DNA of 64,000 nt from Sarcomyxa edulis (taxonomy: Eukaryota > Basidiomycota > Agaricomycetes > Agaricales > Mycenaceae), in the NCBI GenBank assembly GCA_009761415.1, contig QUOL01000001.1:2542001-2606000 (forward strand), written 5' to 3'. Positions within the stretch are counted from its first letter, which is position 1; each line of letters begins with the position of its first letter. The notes under the pieces are model-generated. The model saw only the letters and a list, made by a program, of their open reading frames with translations, did no database searches and was not told the DNA's origin. Below are positions 45,531 through 56,708 of the stretch, piece by piece. The position numbers and the translations under genes are program-made.

Positions 45531-47203
45531 ATGGCATTCTTGAACAATATCTTCCGTCGCAAAGGCTCTAATTCCAGATCGAGTGCCTCTCCCACTCCCT
45601 CGAAATCAAGTACCTCCCTCTCTCCTACTCCGTCCCCGACCCCGTGGCCCATATACGCCACAATCAAAGGCCCCATCGTGGTCATTGGCTTTGGGTCGAT
45701 AGCCCGTGGGCTTCTTCCCCTCATCTCCCGTCATTTCAACTACACCAGGTCGCACCTCACCATCGTAGACCCCTCCCCGGCCTTCAAGAACCTCGCCTCG
45801 CAATATGGTGCCCAGTTCCTTCAAACGAGTATCACCCGGAACAACTACGTCGAGGTACTCACTTCTCTCTTGACCGTCCCGGGTCAAGGCCAGGGATTTT
45901 GTTTAAACCTGGCGGTAGACACTTCTGCGAAGGATATAATGGAATTATGTCGTGAGCTCGGTGCATTGTACCTCGATACAGTTGCCGAGCCTTGGCCCGG
46001 TGTATACTATGATAAAAACAGGCCTATGAGCGAACGCACAAATTATGCGCTTAGGCAGGTCATCATCGATGCGAGAGAGAAGAACCCCGGTGGCCCAACG
46101 GCCGTTTCGTGTTGTGGTGCAAACCCTGGTAAGTACGACCTAACTCGGTATAATTGACTAAATCATCACCATCGTACAGGATGTGTTAGCTGGATGGCAA
46201 AGCAAGCTCTGCTGAACATTGCATCTGACATTGGTCTCAGCCATTCTGAACCTACCACCCGATCAGAGTGGGCGGCGCTAATGAGAGATGTTGGTATACG
46301 TGGAATCCACGTCGCAGAGCGAGATACTCAACATTCCTCGTCTCCGAAACCTATCGGGACATTCGTGAATACATGGAGCATCGACGGGTTTCTCTCTGAG
46401 GCAACCCAACCTGCTGAGCTGGGCTGGGGCACGCACGAAAAGTGGAAACCCAGCAATGCCCGTGAGCAGGAAAAAGGGAGTAAGTGTGCGATCTATTTGA
46501 TGCAGAGTGGCGCCGAGACCAAAGTAAGGAGTTGGACGCCTATCGGAGGACCACAGTTTGGGTTCTTGGTCACACACAATGAGGCCATCACCATGTCGGA
46601 TTATTTCACCGTTCGTGGTGATGATGCTGAGTCGGTGGTCTATAGACCTACTGTTCATTACGCATATCACCCGTGTGATGACACTGTGTTGTCGATACAT
46701 GAGATGTTTGGACAGGCTGGAAAGTGGCAGGAGAAGAAACATATTCTGACAGAGGGAGAAATTATAGGCGGGGTTGATGAGTTGGGCGTCTTGCTCTATG
46801 GGCACTCAAAGAATGCGGTTTGTGTTGTTTCTCTTGTTTACAGCTCATCAATTGCTTACTCGAAATACAGTATTGGTATGGCTCACGCCTATCGATCGAG
46901 ACGGCGCGACTGATTGCGCCGTATCAGAATGCCACTGGATTGCAAGTGACGTCTGCAATTTTGGCGGGGATGGTCTGGGCATTGGAGAACCCCAATGCGG
47001 GGATTGTGGAAGTGGAAGAGATGGATTTCAAAAGGTGCCTAGAGGTGCAGAAGCCGTATCTGGGCGATCTAGGTGGGGTTTACACGGATTGGACACCTTT
47101 GGATGGAAGAATGGAGAAGGGGGAGAGTGACGGAATGGGATTATTTCCCGAGGATGTTGACGAGAGTGATGCATGGCAATTTAGAAATGTCCTAGTGCAT
47201 TGA
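45531..47203 (+). CDS. HSS: Homospermidine synthase, bacterial type
   Basis: NAD-dependent enzyme joining two putrescine moieties (or spermidine and putrescine) to make homospermidine; saccharopine-dehydrogenase-like fold. The start MAFLNNIFRRKGSNSRSS (45531) opens a Ser/Pro-rich lead, then GPIVVIGFGSIARGLLPLIS, a Rossmann motif. Further: CLNLAVDTSAKDIMELCREL, ALYLDTVAEPWPGVYYD, then over an intron CVSWMAKQALLNIASDIG, and, after a second intron, YWYGSRLSIETARLIAPYQN, LAGMVWALENPNAGIVE and DAWQFRNVLVH at the end. These match the alphaproteobacterial enzyme rather than deoxyhypusine-synthase-derived plant HSS. The two introns sit in the fungal gene. Polyamine role, cytosol. A bacterial origin is inferred from family distribution. 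Confidence 0.88.
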
Positions 47204-47743
47204 AGCTTGTACGTACCTCTATCTAGCTAGCAGTGAATAGACTGCCAGTACTACATGCCGACTGTTACATTCGTGTTACATGCCATGCCACTCGCTAGTC
47301 TGTGGCTGTGCTCATAGTGGGTCCAGAACATGCGCAGACGTCGACGCGCTCCAGGTTTTGCTCCCTTCGGTCCTCCTCGACGACGGCCAGTCAAGGCCTT
47401 GTCTCACTCACAGATTCTTCGCTCGACGTTGCCAACAATGTCATGAAAGGTCTTCCTCTGAAAAGACAGTTAACAAACTCACCGTCTCCAACAGGTAAGC
47501 TATCTCTCTACGAACCTTCATCTCTTTACGTCTCTCCAAGTACCCACCAGGGCATATTCTTTATCCAACTTTCCTTTTCGTCCGAGAGCGTCATGCAAGC
47601 TCTATCTTGGCCTTTTTTTTCTTTGCCTTGTCGCTCTCTTCAAACTTCCCGCCTTTTGCTCATTCATAGCCTTTCTTCGCGTCGTATCAGCTTTCTGACT
47701 GTACAAATTTCTATTCTCCTCCTCTTCTTTATCACGCAACTTC
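47204..47743. other. Intergenic region upstream of mucin-like gene 1
   Basis: 540 bp with strong pyrimidine tracts (e.g. TTTTTTTTCTTTGCC near 47610-47625), a feature of highly expressed fungal promoters. A hydrophobic ORF segment SFLTVQISILLLFFITQL (in another frame, near 47690) may be part of an unrecognised first exon. Confidence 0.4.
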
Positions 47744-50278
47744 ATGTCACCGCAAACATCTGGCAACCCGACCGAAACATTCATATCAAATTCACCCACA
47801 ACCACACCCTCACCCTCACCAACACCGACTACAACTGCGTCGACCACTGCTGCTTCCGTATCGACTACCATTACACATACTTCGACTATTGTTACACCTA
47901 CATCGACTACTATTACACCTCAATCGACTTCTTTGACACCACCATCGACCACTGTGACCAATACGTCGACTACTGCCACCATTACATCGACTACACCTGA
48001 ATCTACTACCGTTGCGCGTACATTGACTACCATTACACCTACGTCAACCGTTGCTCCGACGACGTCTATCGCTGACCTCGTATCGACCACCGTTACACCT
48101 ACTTCAACTACCATTGCGACTACATCGACCACTACTACACCTCTAACGACTGTCGTTACATCTGCATCGGCCACCATTTTGACTTCCTCGGCCACTCCTT
48201 CTGCAACACCTACTGACACATCGTCCGCGTCGACTGACATGGCATCGGCATCCGTGTCTACTAACATTGCAACAACATCCGTATTGACTGACCTGGCATC
48301 TACATCTACACTTGCATCCACTAACGCGCCATCGACAACTGTATCTACTAACCTGGCATCAACATCTGCAACTCCGAACACGGTATCCTCTGTTTTATCT
48401 TCGCCCACTACAGAAATTGAGTGAGTGGTCCCGTATGTTTTCCCAAAAGAGAATTGTGCCGACGATCCCTCAACTTTTAGGTCTGCAACTACTTCCGAAT
48501 CGGCAGCTTCGGCTAGCCCGAGCCCCAGTATCACTCCCACGTCATCAGCTGCTTCTACCACTGAAATGCCTACGACCGCGGCTACAACACCATCCTCTGA
48601 TGTTGTTTCCTCCTCACAAGCGTCGAATGTAATATCGTCTCAGTCAACGTCCACGTCTTCGTCCACAACCACGACTACCACGACTAGTGCATCTACAAGT
48701 CCGTCTAATACCAGCACTACAACTACGTCTGATACTACAACTACGACGACGACTTCGGATACAACAACGTCAGACACGACGACGTCGCAGACAACGACCT
48801 CAACTAGTACGACACCAGAGGTTACAACTACAACAACACAGGTTACTTCGACATCGACTACTCAAGATACGTCGACGACACAGGATACAACCACCACCCA
48901 GGATACCACGACTCAGGATACCACAACCAGTTCAACCACCACCGCGCGGCCTACCACACAAAATGCTATCACAGCAACAGAAACAGTCACCACCACTTCT
49001 AGAATGACGACAGCCATAGCTCCAACGTTGGTGTATTTGACACATGTAAATTTCATAGTCTAATGTATCTATCGCATCTTTAGCACAACTCTTCGGAGTA
49101 CTGTCTTCATTACTACCACTAATAGTGCCGGACAAACAATAACGAGCACTCCGTCAGAAGTCACCAACGTTCTAACTTCGACCAATAGCGCAGGTGATGT
49201 TACGACAGTTACACAAATTGCAGCCAATCCTACATTAAGTCCCGATGACAATTCATCAACAGGAGGATCTTCGTGAGTATTTCGACCTGGCATCTTCGCA
49301 CAAACTGAACATCTCACCATTAACAAACCACAGATTCTTCCGAAATACTGGCGCAGTGGCTGGAGTCTTCGTTCTTGTGGGACTGGCGGCTGCATCAATA
49401 TTGCTCTGGATATTCTTTGCTGTCCGTCGTCGTCGTCGGAATCAAAGACTAGAGCACGACAATGCAGTTTCGGCTACTCTCGCTGCTGCAGGGTTCCATC
49501 GGACACCTTTAGATGACGGTGATGATGATCCTCCTCCTGGAGCAAGACCTCGGTATGGATCATCAGCTGATGTAGAGATGACCCAACGCTCGAGTTCTGG
49601 GTTCGGAATCGGGACTGGTGGCACCGGTGGTTCTGGTCGGACGTCAGCATACTTTGATAACCCACCCCTGGATGAGCACGGTGCTATCGCGGGTGGATTC
49701 AATCCGTATGCAGATTATATCGTTCCTCCTGGAGGTGTTGGCTACGTCCCAGCACGGACGTCCAGTCCACCACCTGTGCCTGGTGGGAGTGGGAGTGCGG
49801 GTTATCGTGATAGTACTTACAACGGCGATGAAAATCCTGCGCATATCAGTCATTCGGCATCACATAGTGCTGGCAGCTACGAGCCACTCCTTGCTGCCTA
49901 TTATAAAAATAACACAAACCGCAACTCTCCTCCACCAGAAGGGACCGGTGGTGATGGCGGCCCACCACAAAGAGACTCGCAACTTCTGACACCTAGTTCG
50001 CCTATGGTACCCCCTACTCCACTAGGCGAAAACCATCGTGATAGTGCATCTGTCTACTCTTCGGAGAGCACTGGTGATGATCGGCTGGATCCTGGACTGA
50101 GACAACGACTCCGAGATGAGACTGAAAGTGAGACGAGGGATCTTAGAGACGAAGAAGACTATTCTCGACCAGTACTCGGGGTATGTCCTAAACATCTTAC
50201 ACCGAGTTTCGCTGATTTTCTTTCTACCAGGTCCGTAACTTGCCATCTGCTGCAAGTCATGGGTCCCAAGAGTCATGA
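47744..50278 (+). CDS. Ser/Thr-rich mucin-like single-pass membrane protein, copy A
   Basis: Cell-surface protein with a Thr/Ser-rich ectodomain of about 400-450 residues, likely heavily O-mannosylated, one helix and a disordered cytosolic tail. Exons: MSPQTSGNPTETFISNSP..., intron with GTGAGT donor at 48420, a TTTSDTTTT-repeat exon, an intron, a juxtamembrane exon, then SSFFRNTGAVAGVFVLVG with helix AAASILLWIFFAV followed by RRRRR (stop-transfer, cytosol). The tail contains RYGSSADVEMTQRSSSGFG and ends, after a last intron, in VRNLPSAASHGSQES (TGA 50276-50278). Wsc/Mid2-like sensors have this layout, but no WSC domain is visible. A signal peptide is not evident; the true first exon may lie upstream. 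Paralogue of the gene at 52005-54546. Confidence 0.7.
47839..48190 (+). repeat. Degenerate minisatellite of ~21-30-nt units encoding S/T-T-x repeats
   Basis: Coding tandem array in mucin-like gene A built on TCGACTACTRTTACACCTACA-like units, giving STTITPTSTT-type protein repeats. Units differ by point changes, so it is an old, slowly homogenising array. Further TTQDTT repeats follow at about 48865-48935. Confidence 0.65.
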
Positions 50279-50751
50279 TACACGATATTTGCTCCCCCAT
50301 ATACATCACTTATTGCTGATCTCGCATTCTTCGCTCGTTGTTTCATCTGTGTTTCTCATGCTTTGAACGTCGGACATTCGTGGCACGTCCATGCATCATG
50401 TACAACTCGGACATCTTGATATGGACTTGCGTTACACACATTCATTATCGTATTGTACCTTCTTAGAACGGTTTAGCACTCACACGCACTCACACGCACT
50501 CACTCACATATATATACCGCACCACGCATTTTTCGACAGTACTTCATTCGACGCGTCTATTCTGAGCTGTTATTTTCGTCACGTGGTCGATTTACGGGAC
50601 GCGTTATCCGAGTTTCCGTCCTTATCTCTGTCTCCCACATGTGCCATGGCCATCAAAATTGGTACTTGCTATAAACATATCCAGGTGAGAAATGCGCATA
50701 GTATCTTGACCTGTGTTCATGTCACCAATACACGACACACCGATATCAGGA
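50279..50751. other. Intergenic region upstream of isochorismatase-like gene
   Basis: 473 bp. Contains a CACACGCACT/CACT microsatellite at about 50476-50510 followed by an ATATATATA run. A TCAG ahead of the chosen ATG could be a 5'-UTR intron acceptor. No ORF of interest. Confidence 0.4.
50476..50510 (+). repeat. (CACACGCACT) microsatellite
   Basis: Two and a half tandem copies of a CACACGCACT unit plus trailing CACT, in the promoter of the isochorismatase-like gene. It is length-variable by nature and may be useful as a marker. Confidence 0.6.
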
Positions 50752-51867
50752 ATGGCTGCTCGACCCCCCGTAGAAACAGCTGTGGAATACGGCAATCCCG
50801 CGTCTTTCTGGGTCGAGTATCCTACAGGTCTGATAGATGTTTCGAGGACACAACATCTCTCCTCTTCTACCGGCGATACCAGCCCACCGCCTCTCAGCTC
50901 TACTCAGCTGGACATTCCTGTTGACGGTCGCACTGTCCGTATCGACAAAGCTTCAAGTGCTATTGTGATTATTGACATGCAAAAGTGAGCCATGAGCTCC
51001 ATTTGATATCATTGCATCTAGCATTTACACGGAAACAAACAGTTTCTTCCTTCATCCCGATCTGAGGGACCACCCTACTGGATTGAAATGTGTTGACCCT
51101 TTGCTGAAAGTCGTACCGGCTTTGAGAAATCAAGGAGTGAAAATCCTTTGGGTGTTAGTATACATTCGCATATATCATCAAATTCTGACTATTCATTGAA
51201 TTAGAAACTGGGGTCTGACCGACCACGAACTCAAGACCATACCTCCCTCTTTAGTCAGAGGATTCATGAAGAGTGGAAGGGGAGGCTTTGGCGGGCAACT
51301 CCCAGGAAACTTCGGCAGGCTCCTCATGAGGGACGAATACAACTCTGAGCTCTATGGACCTCTCCAAGAGGAGTATATCAAAGGGAAAAAAGCTGGGACC
51401 GATTTTTGGATCCATAAGAACCGGTAAGTCATATTCAACACTGTATAGATCACGAATTGAACTCGTTTCGTTTCGTTCCCGTAGTATGAGTGGATTGTGG
51501 GGGTACCAATCATCCCTCGATTTGTTCCTAGAAGAGAACGGTTTGACTACGTTGTTCTTTGCTGGGGTAAACGCAGACCAGGTACGGTGCACGAACATAC
51601 ATGGTTATCAATCATTTACATGGCATTAGTGTGTCCTCGGAACCGTGGTGGACGCCTATTTCCGTGGCTACGATGTCATCGTCGTACAGGACGCGGTTGC
51701 AACTACCTCTCCACAAGGTGGACTTGAAAATGTGCTATATAACGCAGGTGGCGTGAGTCGCATGCACATATTCCAACGTCGATGCCGTTGTCATTCTGAC
51801 TATTCGTTTGTAGAGCTACGGATTCGTTACTGATACTGCGAGGATAGTCAGTGCTGCAACTGTGTGA
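50752..51867 (+). CDS. Isochorismatase-family cysteine hydrolase
   Basis: Alpha/beta hydrolase of the isochorismatase superfamily. The start MAARPPVETAVEYGNPASFW at 50752 has an in-frame ATG at 50713 and 50719 upstream as alternatives. Catalytic triad in order: Asp in AIVIIDMQNFFLHPD, Lys in GTDFWIHKNRMSG, Cys in GVNADQCVLGTVVDAYFR, the last rebuilt across an intron between DQ and CV. The end, after an intron with GTGAGT donor, is SYGFVTDTARIVSAATV (TGA 51865-51867). Fungal members hydrolyse isochorismate-like ethers, nicotinamide-like amides or related compounds. The exact substrate cannot be read. Some plant-pathogen versions affect salicylate, but no signal peptide is seen here, so I make no such claim. 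Confidence 0.87.
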
Positions 51868-52004
51868 TGAGGATTTGTACTAGAAAGGAAGAAGTAAAGT
51901 CGTGATGATCGTTTCTTGTGTATGTGTATAAGTACATGAATAAGTACATGTATGATACAACTGGGTCCTCTTTGTATATGCCAATATGAGTAGCTTACAA
52001 CATC

Positions 52005-54546
52005 CTAGCGTGTGAGTGTTTTGTTAGCATTCAGATCTCTTGATCGCGGGCGAACCTTTGAGATTTGCGTCAGGATGAAGGTAACGTACGTCACGAACAA
52101 CATTTCAAACTCACGTCTAGCAATGTGCGTCTCATAGGAAACCCTACCATCGGTTTACTCTCGAAGACCCTTTCATCTGGGCTTGGACCGAGAAATTGAG
52201 GAGCAGCGGATACTGGACTCGGCGGCAAGGATGGGGAGTGAGAAGATATCGAAGGAGGAGGGGTCAAAAGCTGGAAATCATTGGTATTGGATGCGCTACG
52301 TCCCACGTCAGACTCGACATGAGACTGAGGCGGTGGTCGAGGAACAGTCGTCGATACGGAAATCATGGTATTTTCCTGTGGATGCTGATGTCCTGGGTCT
52401 GAAGCCATTTCTTGCTCATAGAACGGATCAACGTCGTTGTCACCCGTAGGTGGCAGGGATGGTGGGTAGATAGAAGGACTGGATTGAGCAAGGGAGGGTC
52501 TAGATTGTGCTAGATCTGTAGTGACCGCAAGACCAATGGAGGTGGGACTGGGAGGGTGTGGCTCAAGAGCAAAGGAATCACTGAAAGGGCTGTCATAGCT
52601 GACTCGGTTGCTTCTTGATCTTGTTCCTATACCCGCGTTATAATTACGGGATACGTCCGGGCGCTGCAGCACTGGATTCGACGGGGTAAGGTGTCCATCG
52701 TCACGGTGAGAGCGGTCTCCAATGTAGACGCCGCCCCATTCGTCCCCATTGGAATTAGTTTCGCGCATCTCTGAGGTGCCACCCGGGTCTTGGAAGGGAT
52801 CTATTGACTCAGGAGGAGGCTGTGTTATAGTAGCAATCCAGCGTCTACGACGCACAATGCGCCGTCGATGCCGGATGAAGAAGAAAGTACAGAGAACCAG
52901 AGATGCTGCTGCAATTCCGACGACAACGAAGACGCCAGCTAGAGCGCCACGATTCCGGAAGAATCTGAAGATATGAAGAAAATAATTGCATATGGTTGCG
53001 CAAGAAATATTGGGAGGAAAACGGCTTACGATGAAGCATCCGATGGTTGGTCCGCTGTCCCATTAGAGATTATCCCAGTCGGATTCGCGACGACGTGGGT
53101 GAACGTGACGACTGAACCATTAGATTCTGTGGACGTGCTCCAAACTGTCACAAGGGGAGGCGTCGAAACAACAGTCTTCCCGTTCGCAGGGTTAGTAATT
53201 GTGACGGCGACGAGGTGCGAGAATGTAGATTCTGGTTGATCCGTGACTGTTCCTGTGGATGTTTGTGCTGGTATGGTCGAAGACGCTACAAGTCGTGCAT
53301 CAGACGAGTCAGTTCGGGTATGAATGCGATCTATCGTACCAGTCTTCACCAAAGTAAGAGTCTTTCCTCCCGAGACAGATACAGTGCTTATAACTTTTAC
53401 GACGCTGGTGCCAACTGGCTGATTCTGAACTGAATTAGTCGTTTCAGATTTGCCTGGGCTGGCCGAAACGGAGTCTGCAGAAGAAGCAGCCTTCGACACT
53501 GCTGAAGACAATACAGACGAAGAAGGAGCAGCAGGAGTTGTATCTGAGTCGGAGGATTTACTGGTGACCGAAGGCGTAGCCGCTGCAGTAGTGACTAAGG
53601 ATTCAGTCGTTGAAGTGGAAGACTGATCAGAGGTCCCAACTTCCGAGACATGGGTAGATGCAGAGGTAGGAGCTTTGATAGGGATGATCGAAGTCTTCGA
53701 AGCATCGGGTGTTTGAGCAGAAACCCTACAGTACGGTGATAAGTAAGTAGCGAAAAAACTGGTTTACAGCGAGTTTGCACGAACGTATCAGTTACGGGGA
53801 TACTGGAAATGCCCACAGAGTTCCTGGCAGACGGTGACGGCCCCGACATCGTCAGAGAGGGTTCCGATGAGGGCACGGCAATAGAAGCTGCTGATTCGGA
53901 GGGCACAGCAGGATCCGAGGAACCTGTCTGAGAAAGACTTGCTATTGAAGAATTGAGAGCTACAACAGCCTTTCCCGACGATATTGGCTGAGATATGGCT
54001 GCGACCCTTGAAGTCAACGACACTGGCGTTGGGAGAGCGAACTAAACACAAGAATGATTGGGAGACGCCGGATCACGAGTATACTCGTAAACAACGTACC
54101 AAAGGGGTGCTTTGGAGGGACGATGAAATTGCAATTGTAGCAAAAGACAAGGACACTCCTGACTCTGAGGACAGTGAGACAGGTGTGATGTCTACGAACT
54201 AAATATTAGATCAGCTACTATCGGAAGGGTCATATGGAATGGAATACCGAAGCAAAGATCTGAGACGAGGGCAGAGAATCGACAGGTGTAGAAAGAGGTG
54301 GAGATACAACGCTTCCAGAGGTAAGTCCTAGCAGAAAAGAGGGGCCGAGACTGCTGTCAGTATCTATATCATGCCACAAACCAGATTAGCCATCCATAAG
54401 GCACCGACGACCCGGATGAGCGTCAATTAATTGCTCAAGCAATCAGACACATCCCGACCCGTGGCCGATGATCGCCAATTGACTGTCTGGAACGACGGAG
54501 ACAACGACGACGGAGGGTACTCACCAGTAAAGAGGGAACTACTCAT
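52005..54546 (-). CDS. Ser/Thr-rich mucin-like single-pass membrane protein, copy B
   Basis: Paralogue of copy A in inverted orientation. Joined exons from complement 54544-54546 (MSSSLFTDTDSSLGPSFLL) give a Ser/Thr-rich ectodomain, then ...DASSFFRNRGALAGVFVV, the helix VGIAAASLVLCTFFF and an Arg-rich stop-transfer (RHRRRIVRRRR), then a Pro/Ser-rich tail. The juxtamembrane part (SSFFRNRGALAGVFV versus SSFFRNTGAVAGVFV in copy A) shows common origin. The last exon uses a GTGAGT donor and reads VRPRSRDLNANKTLTR to TAG 52005-52007; the uninterrupted reading would stop at 52091. This intron corresponds in position to the last intron of copy A. The first intron is about 165 nt, and the start is the weakest part. 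One donor is GTTCGT at complement 53779-53784. Confidence 0.65.
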
Positions 54547-55434
54547 CGCCCATCCGGAAGAACCATAAAACCTGGGGGTGATAGTGCTCTTGTAGTGACC
54601 TACTCGCTGGCAGCCCCTTGTGCACCATCATCTTGGGAATAAAGAGGTCTCGGGAACGGCAAAACGTCGACAGTTTGCTGGGAAATCGGAAAGGCTTCTC
54701 TCGAGTCATTTGATAACAGTTGATAGAGTTTCCCACACGATCGCAACTAGGTCCGCACCACGATCATCGTGTGTTGCAGGAGATTAGCCTGGGAGAGAGA
54801 TGTCTCCTGCTAAAGTGAGAGGGCAACCAGATCCCAAGTTCCTAAAGGAGTGGTGTCAAAAGGTAAACAGCATGTGGCGTTTCCGCCGCCCTACCGCGCA
54901 GGACCGCGCAGAGTACTCACGTGCGATTGTCACCCCCCTGCGATTGACCAACGAAGGCAGAGGAAGCAGAGCTGACCGCATGGAGGACAGTAGCAAGACT
55001 GGAAAAATATGGCATAGAGAAGCACAAGTCCACAATGTCCATTGATAAGTACACATTATCCGATAGATGATGACGACATTAAATGGAAATATTACAAAAC
55101 AGTCTAGAGTGACTCAAAAGAGGGTTGGAAGGAGAGTGAATGCGACTTGAAGGTCAAAATCAATGAGTCTGGAGAGTAAGAAAACCAAACAGGATGAAAA
55201 CTCACGTAGTGGAGTGAGAGTTTGTCTGGTATAGGCCACTAATCGGCGGGTATGGGGATGGAGAACCGGTTCAGAACATATCATAATGCTTGGTCGCACG
55301 CGGGCGAATAAGTCGTGTCGTGGGTAAGTAAAGTCTCGGGGTTGATATAGGATCTGTATGGGACGTTAGGTTCGGCAAGAAAGAATGGAAGTAGCATTCA
55401 ACACTTACACTATAGGAGCTCCTAATCATGATGG
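54547..55434. other. Intergenic region between mucin-like gene B and RAB4
   Basis: 888 bp. Small ORFs (e.g. 54800-55045 on plus, 54856-55056 on minus) overlap one another with no domain. I see no tRNA or known ncRNA box set. It may hold the promoter of the mucin-like gene and the 3' UTR of RAB4. Confidence 0.4.
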
Positions 55435-56562
55435 CTAACAGCATCTATTGCCAGGTATCCAGTTCTTCATCTTGAGCTTCACTGTGCCCTTTCGTCGTCG
55501 TCCGTAACTCAAACTACCAAAGCTCAGGTGGCTTGAGCTGTTCACTCTACGCAAAGCTCGATCTCCGTAGCTGACCCCACTCCCAGCTTTTTCGGGATCA
55601 AGCACCCCCGATTCTATGGAGAGCAGTATTGATCGCGCAGCCAAAAGAAATGGTGCTTCGACGTTATCGCCTGTGAGGGATGATGCCTCTAGAAAATGCA
55701 CATCTGTGAGAAAATCCCGATTAGCTGGTTACCAACTGCAAATGGCAGAGGTCAAGTACCGTTTTCAGCAGCCCATCTACTTGCTTCGGCCCACTCGACC
55801 TCTCTATCCTCTTCTCTATCGCATTTGTTGCCGACCAAGACGATCACTAGATGCGGGCTGGCTAAAGCTCGAGCGTCTACAAGCCACCTTGAGAGGTTTG
55901 TGAAAGATTCCCGGCTGCAAGTGAGAATCGGTAAATGACGCGTCCCGTCCGGAGAGACAATGCATCGAACAGACTTTGTGATATCATATACAAGTATTGC
56001 CCCAGCTGCTCCACGATAATAACTGCGGGTGACGGAACTATTCAGGGAAGGTAAATAGGTGTAGCTATGCCAAGGGTTTGCACGTCACGAACCGGAAGCG
56101 TTCTTGCCCTGCTGTGTCCCACAGCTAACGACACAAGTTTAGAGGGTGGATAAAGTCGGAGACAAGTTGCATACCTGGAGCTTAATTCTCTTCTCTCCTA
56201 GCTTGACAGTCCGACTGGAAAATTCGACTCCAATCGTGTGTTGCGAATGATCCTTGACTACGACCATAGCTTAGGTCAATAGTTCGATACCAGAATACCC
56301 AGAGAAGCGTACATGAGTTATGGGTGAAATGATGGAGCAGACAGGATTTCCCGGTCCCGGCCTCTCCTGCATAAGAAGAGCAATAAGTCTCGGGTACAAA
56401 AGGCTGCGAAGATACGCCGCACCCACCGATGATGATGTATTTCATGAGGAAGTCTTGCAAAGAGATATCGATGAGTTGGGCTCAAACTACAGCACGACTA
56501 CCTAACATACCGTAAGTTTCAAGGAGCTCTGTCGCATCTGCCTCATAGTCGTTGATTGCCAT
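55435..56562 (-). CDS. RAB4: RAB4-type small GTPase of early/recycling endosomes
   Basis: Small GTPase for endosome-to-plasma-membrane recycling. Start complement 56560-56562 ([17 protein letters not shown]); the next exon DFLMKYIII joins to [18 protein letters not shown] (G1 P-loop). Then [12 protein letters not shown] (G2), WDTAGQERF (G3, split over an intron with a GTTCGT donor at complement 56087-56092) joined to [20 protein letters not shown], and [12 protein letters not shown] (G4). The C-terminus NRCC carries the prenylated double Cys (TAG 55435-55437). The family pattern ETYDFL...[15 protein letters not shown] is Rab4-like. The [20 protein letters not shown] block has Ala where Glu is usual. 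Confidence 0.92.
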
Positions 56563-56708
56563 TGAGTGGTAAGGGTATAAGAGGCAAAAGAGAACATAAA
56601 TCCAAGTTGAGAGAAATGGCCTGGGTCAGCCCTTCTGGTGGCGGTGCTTGTTCATACATCATTTCCGAAAACGCTGTCTACTTTTTCTCCGATGCTGCCA
56701 GCCCGGCC

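Noticed and set aside
47920..48561. 213-codon minus-strand Val/Asp-rich ORF inside the mucin-like gene
   Set aside because: It is the complement of Thr/Ser repeats (ACN/TCN read as GNN), so the long open frame is a compositional artefact.
54800..55056. Overlapping 66-81-codon ORFs between mucin-like gene B and RAB4
   Set aside because: They overlap each other in opposite directions with no recognisable motif or splice context.
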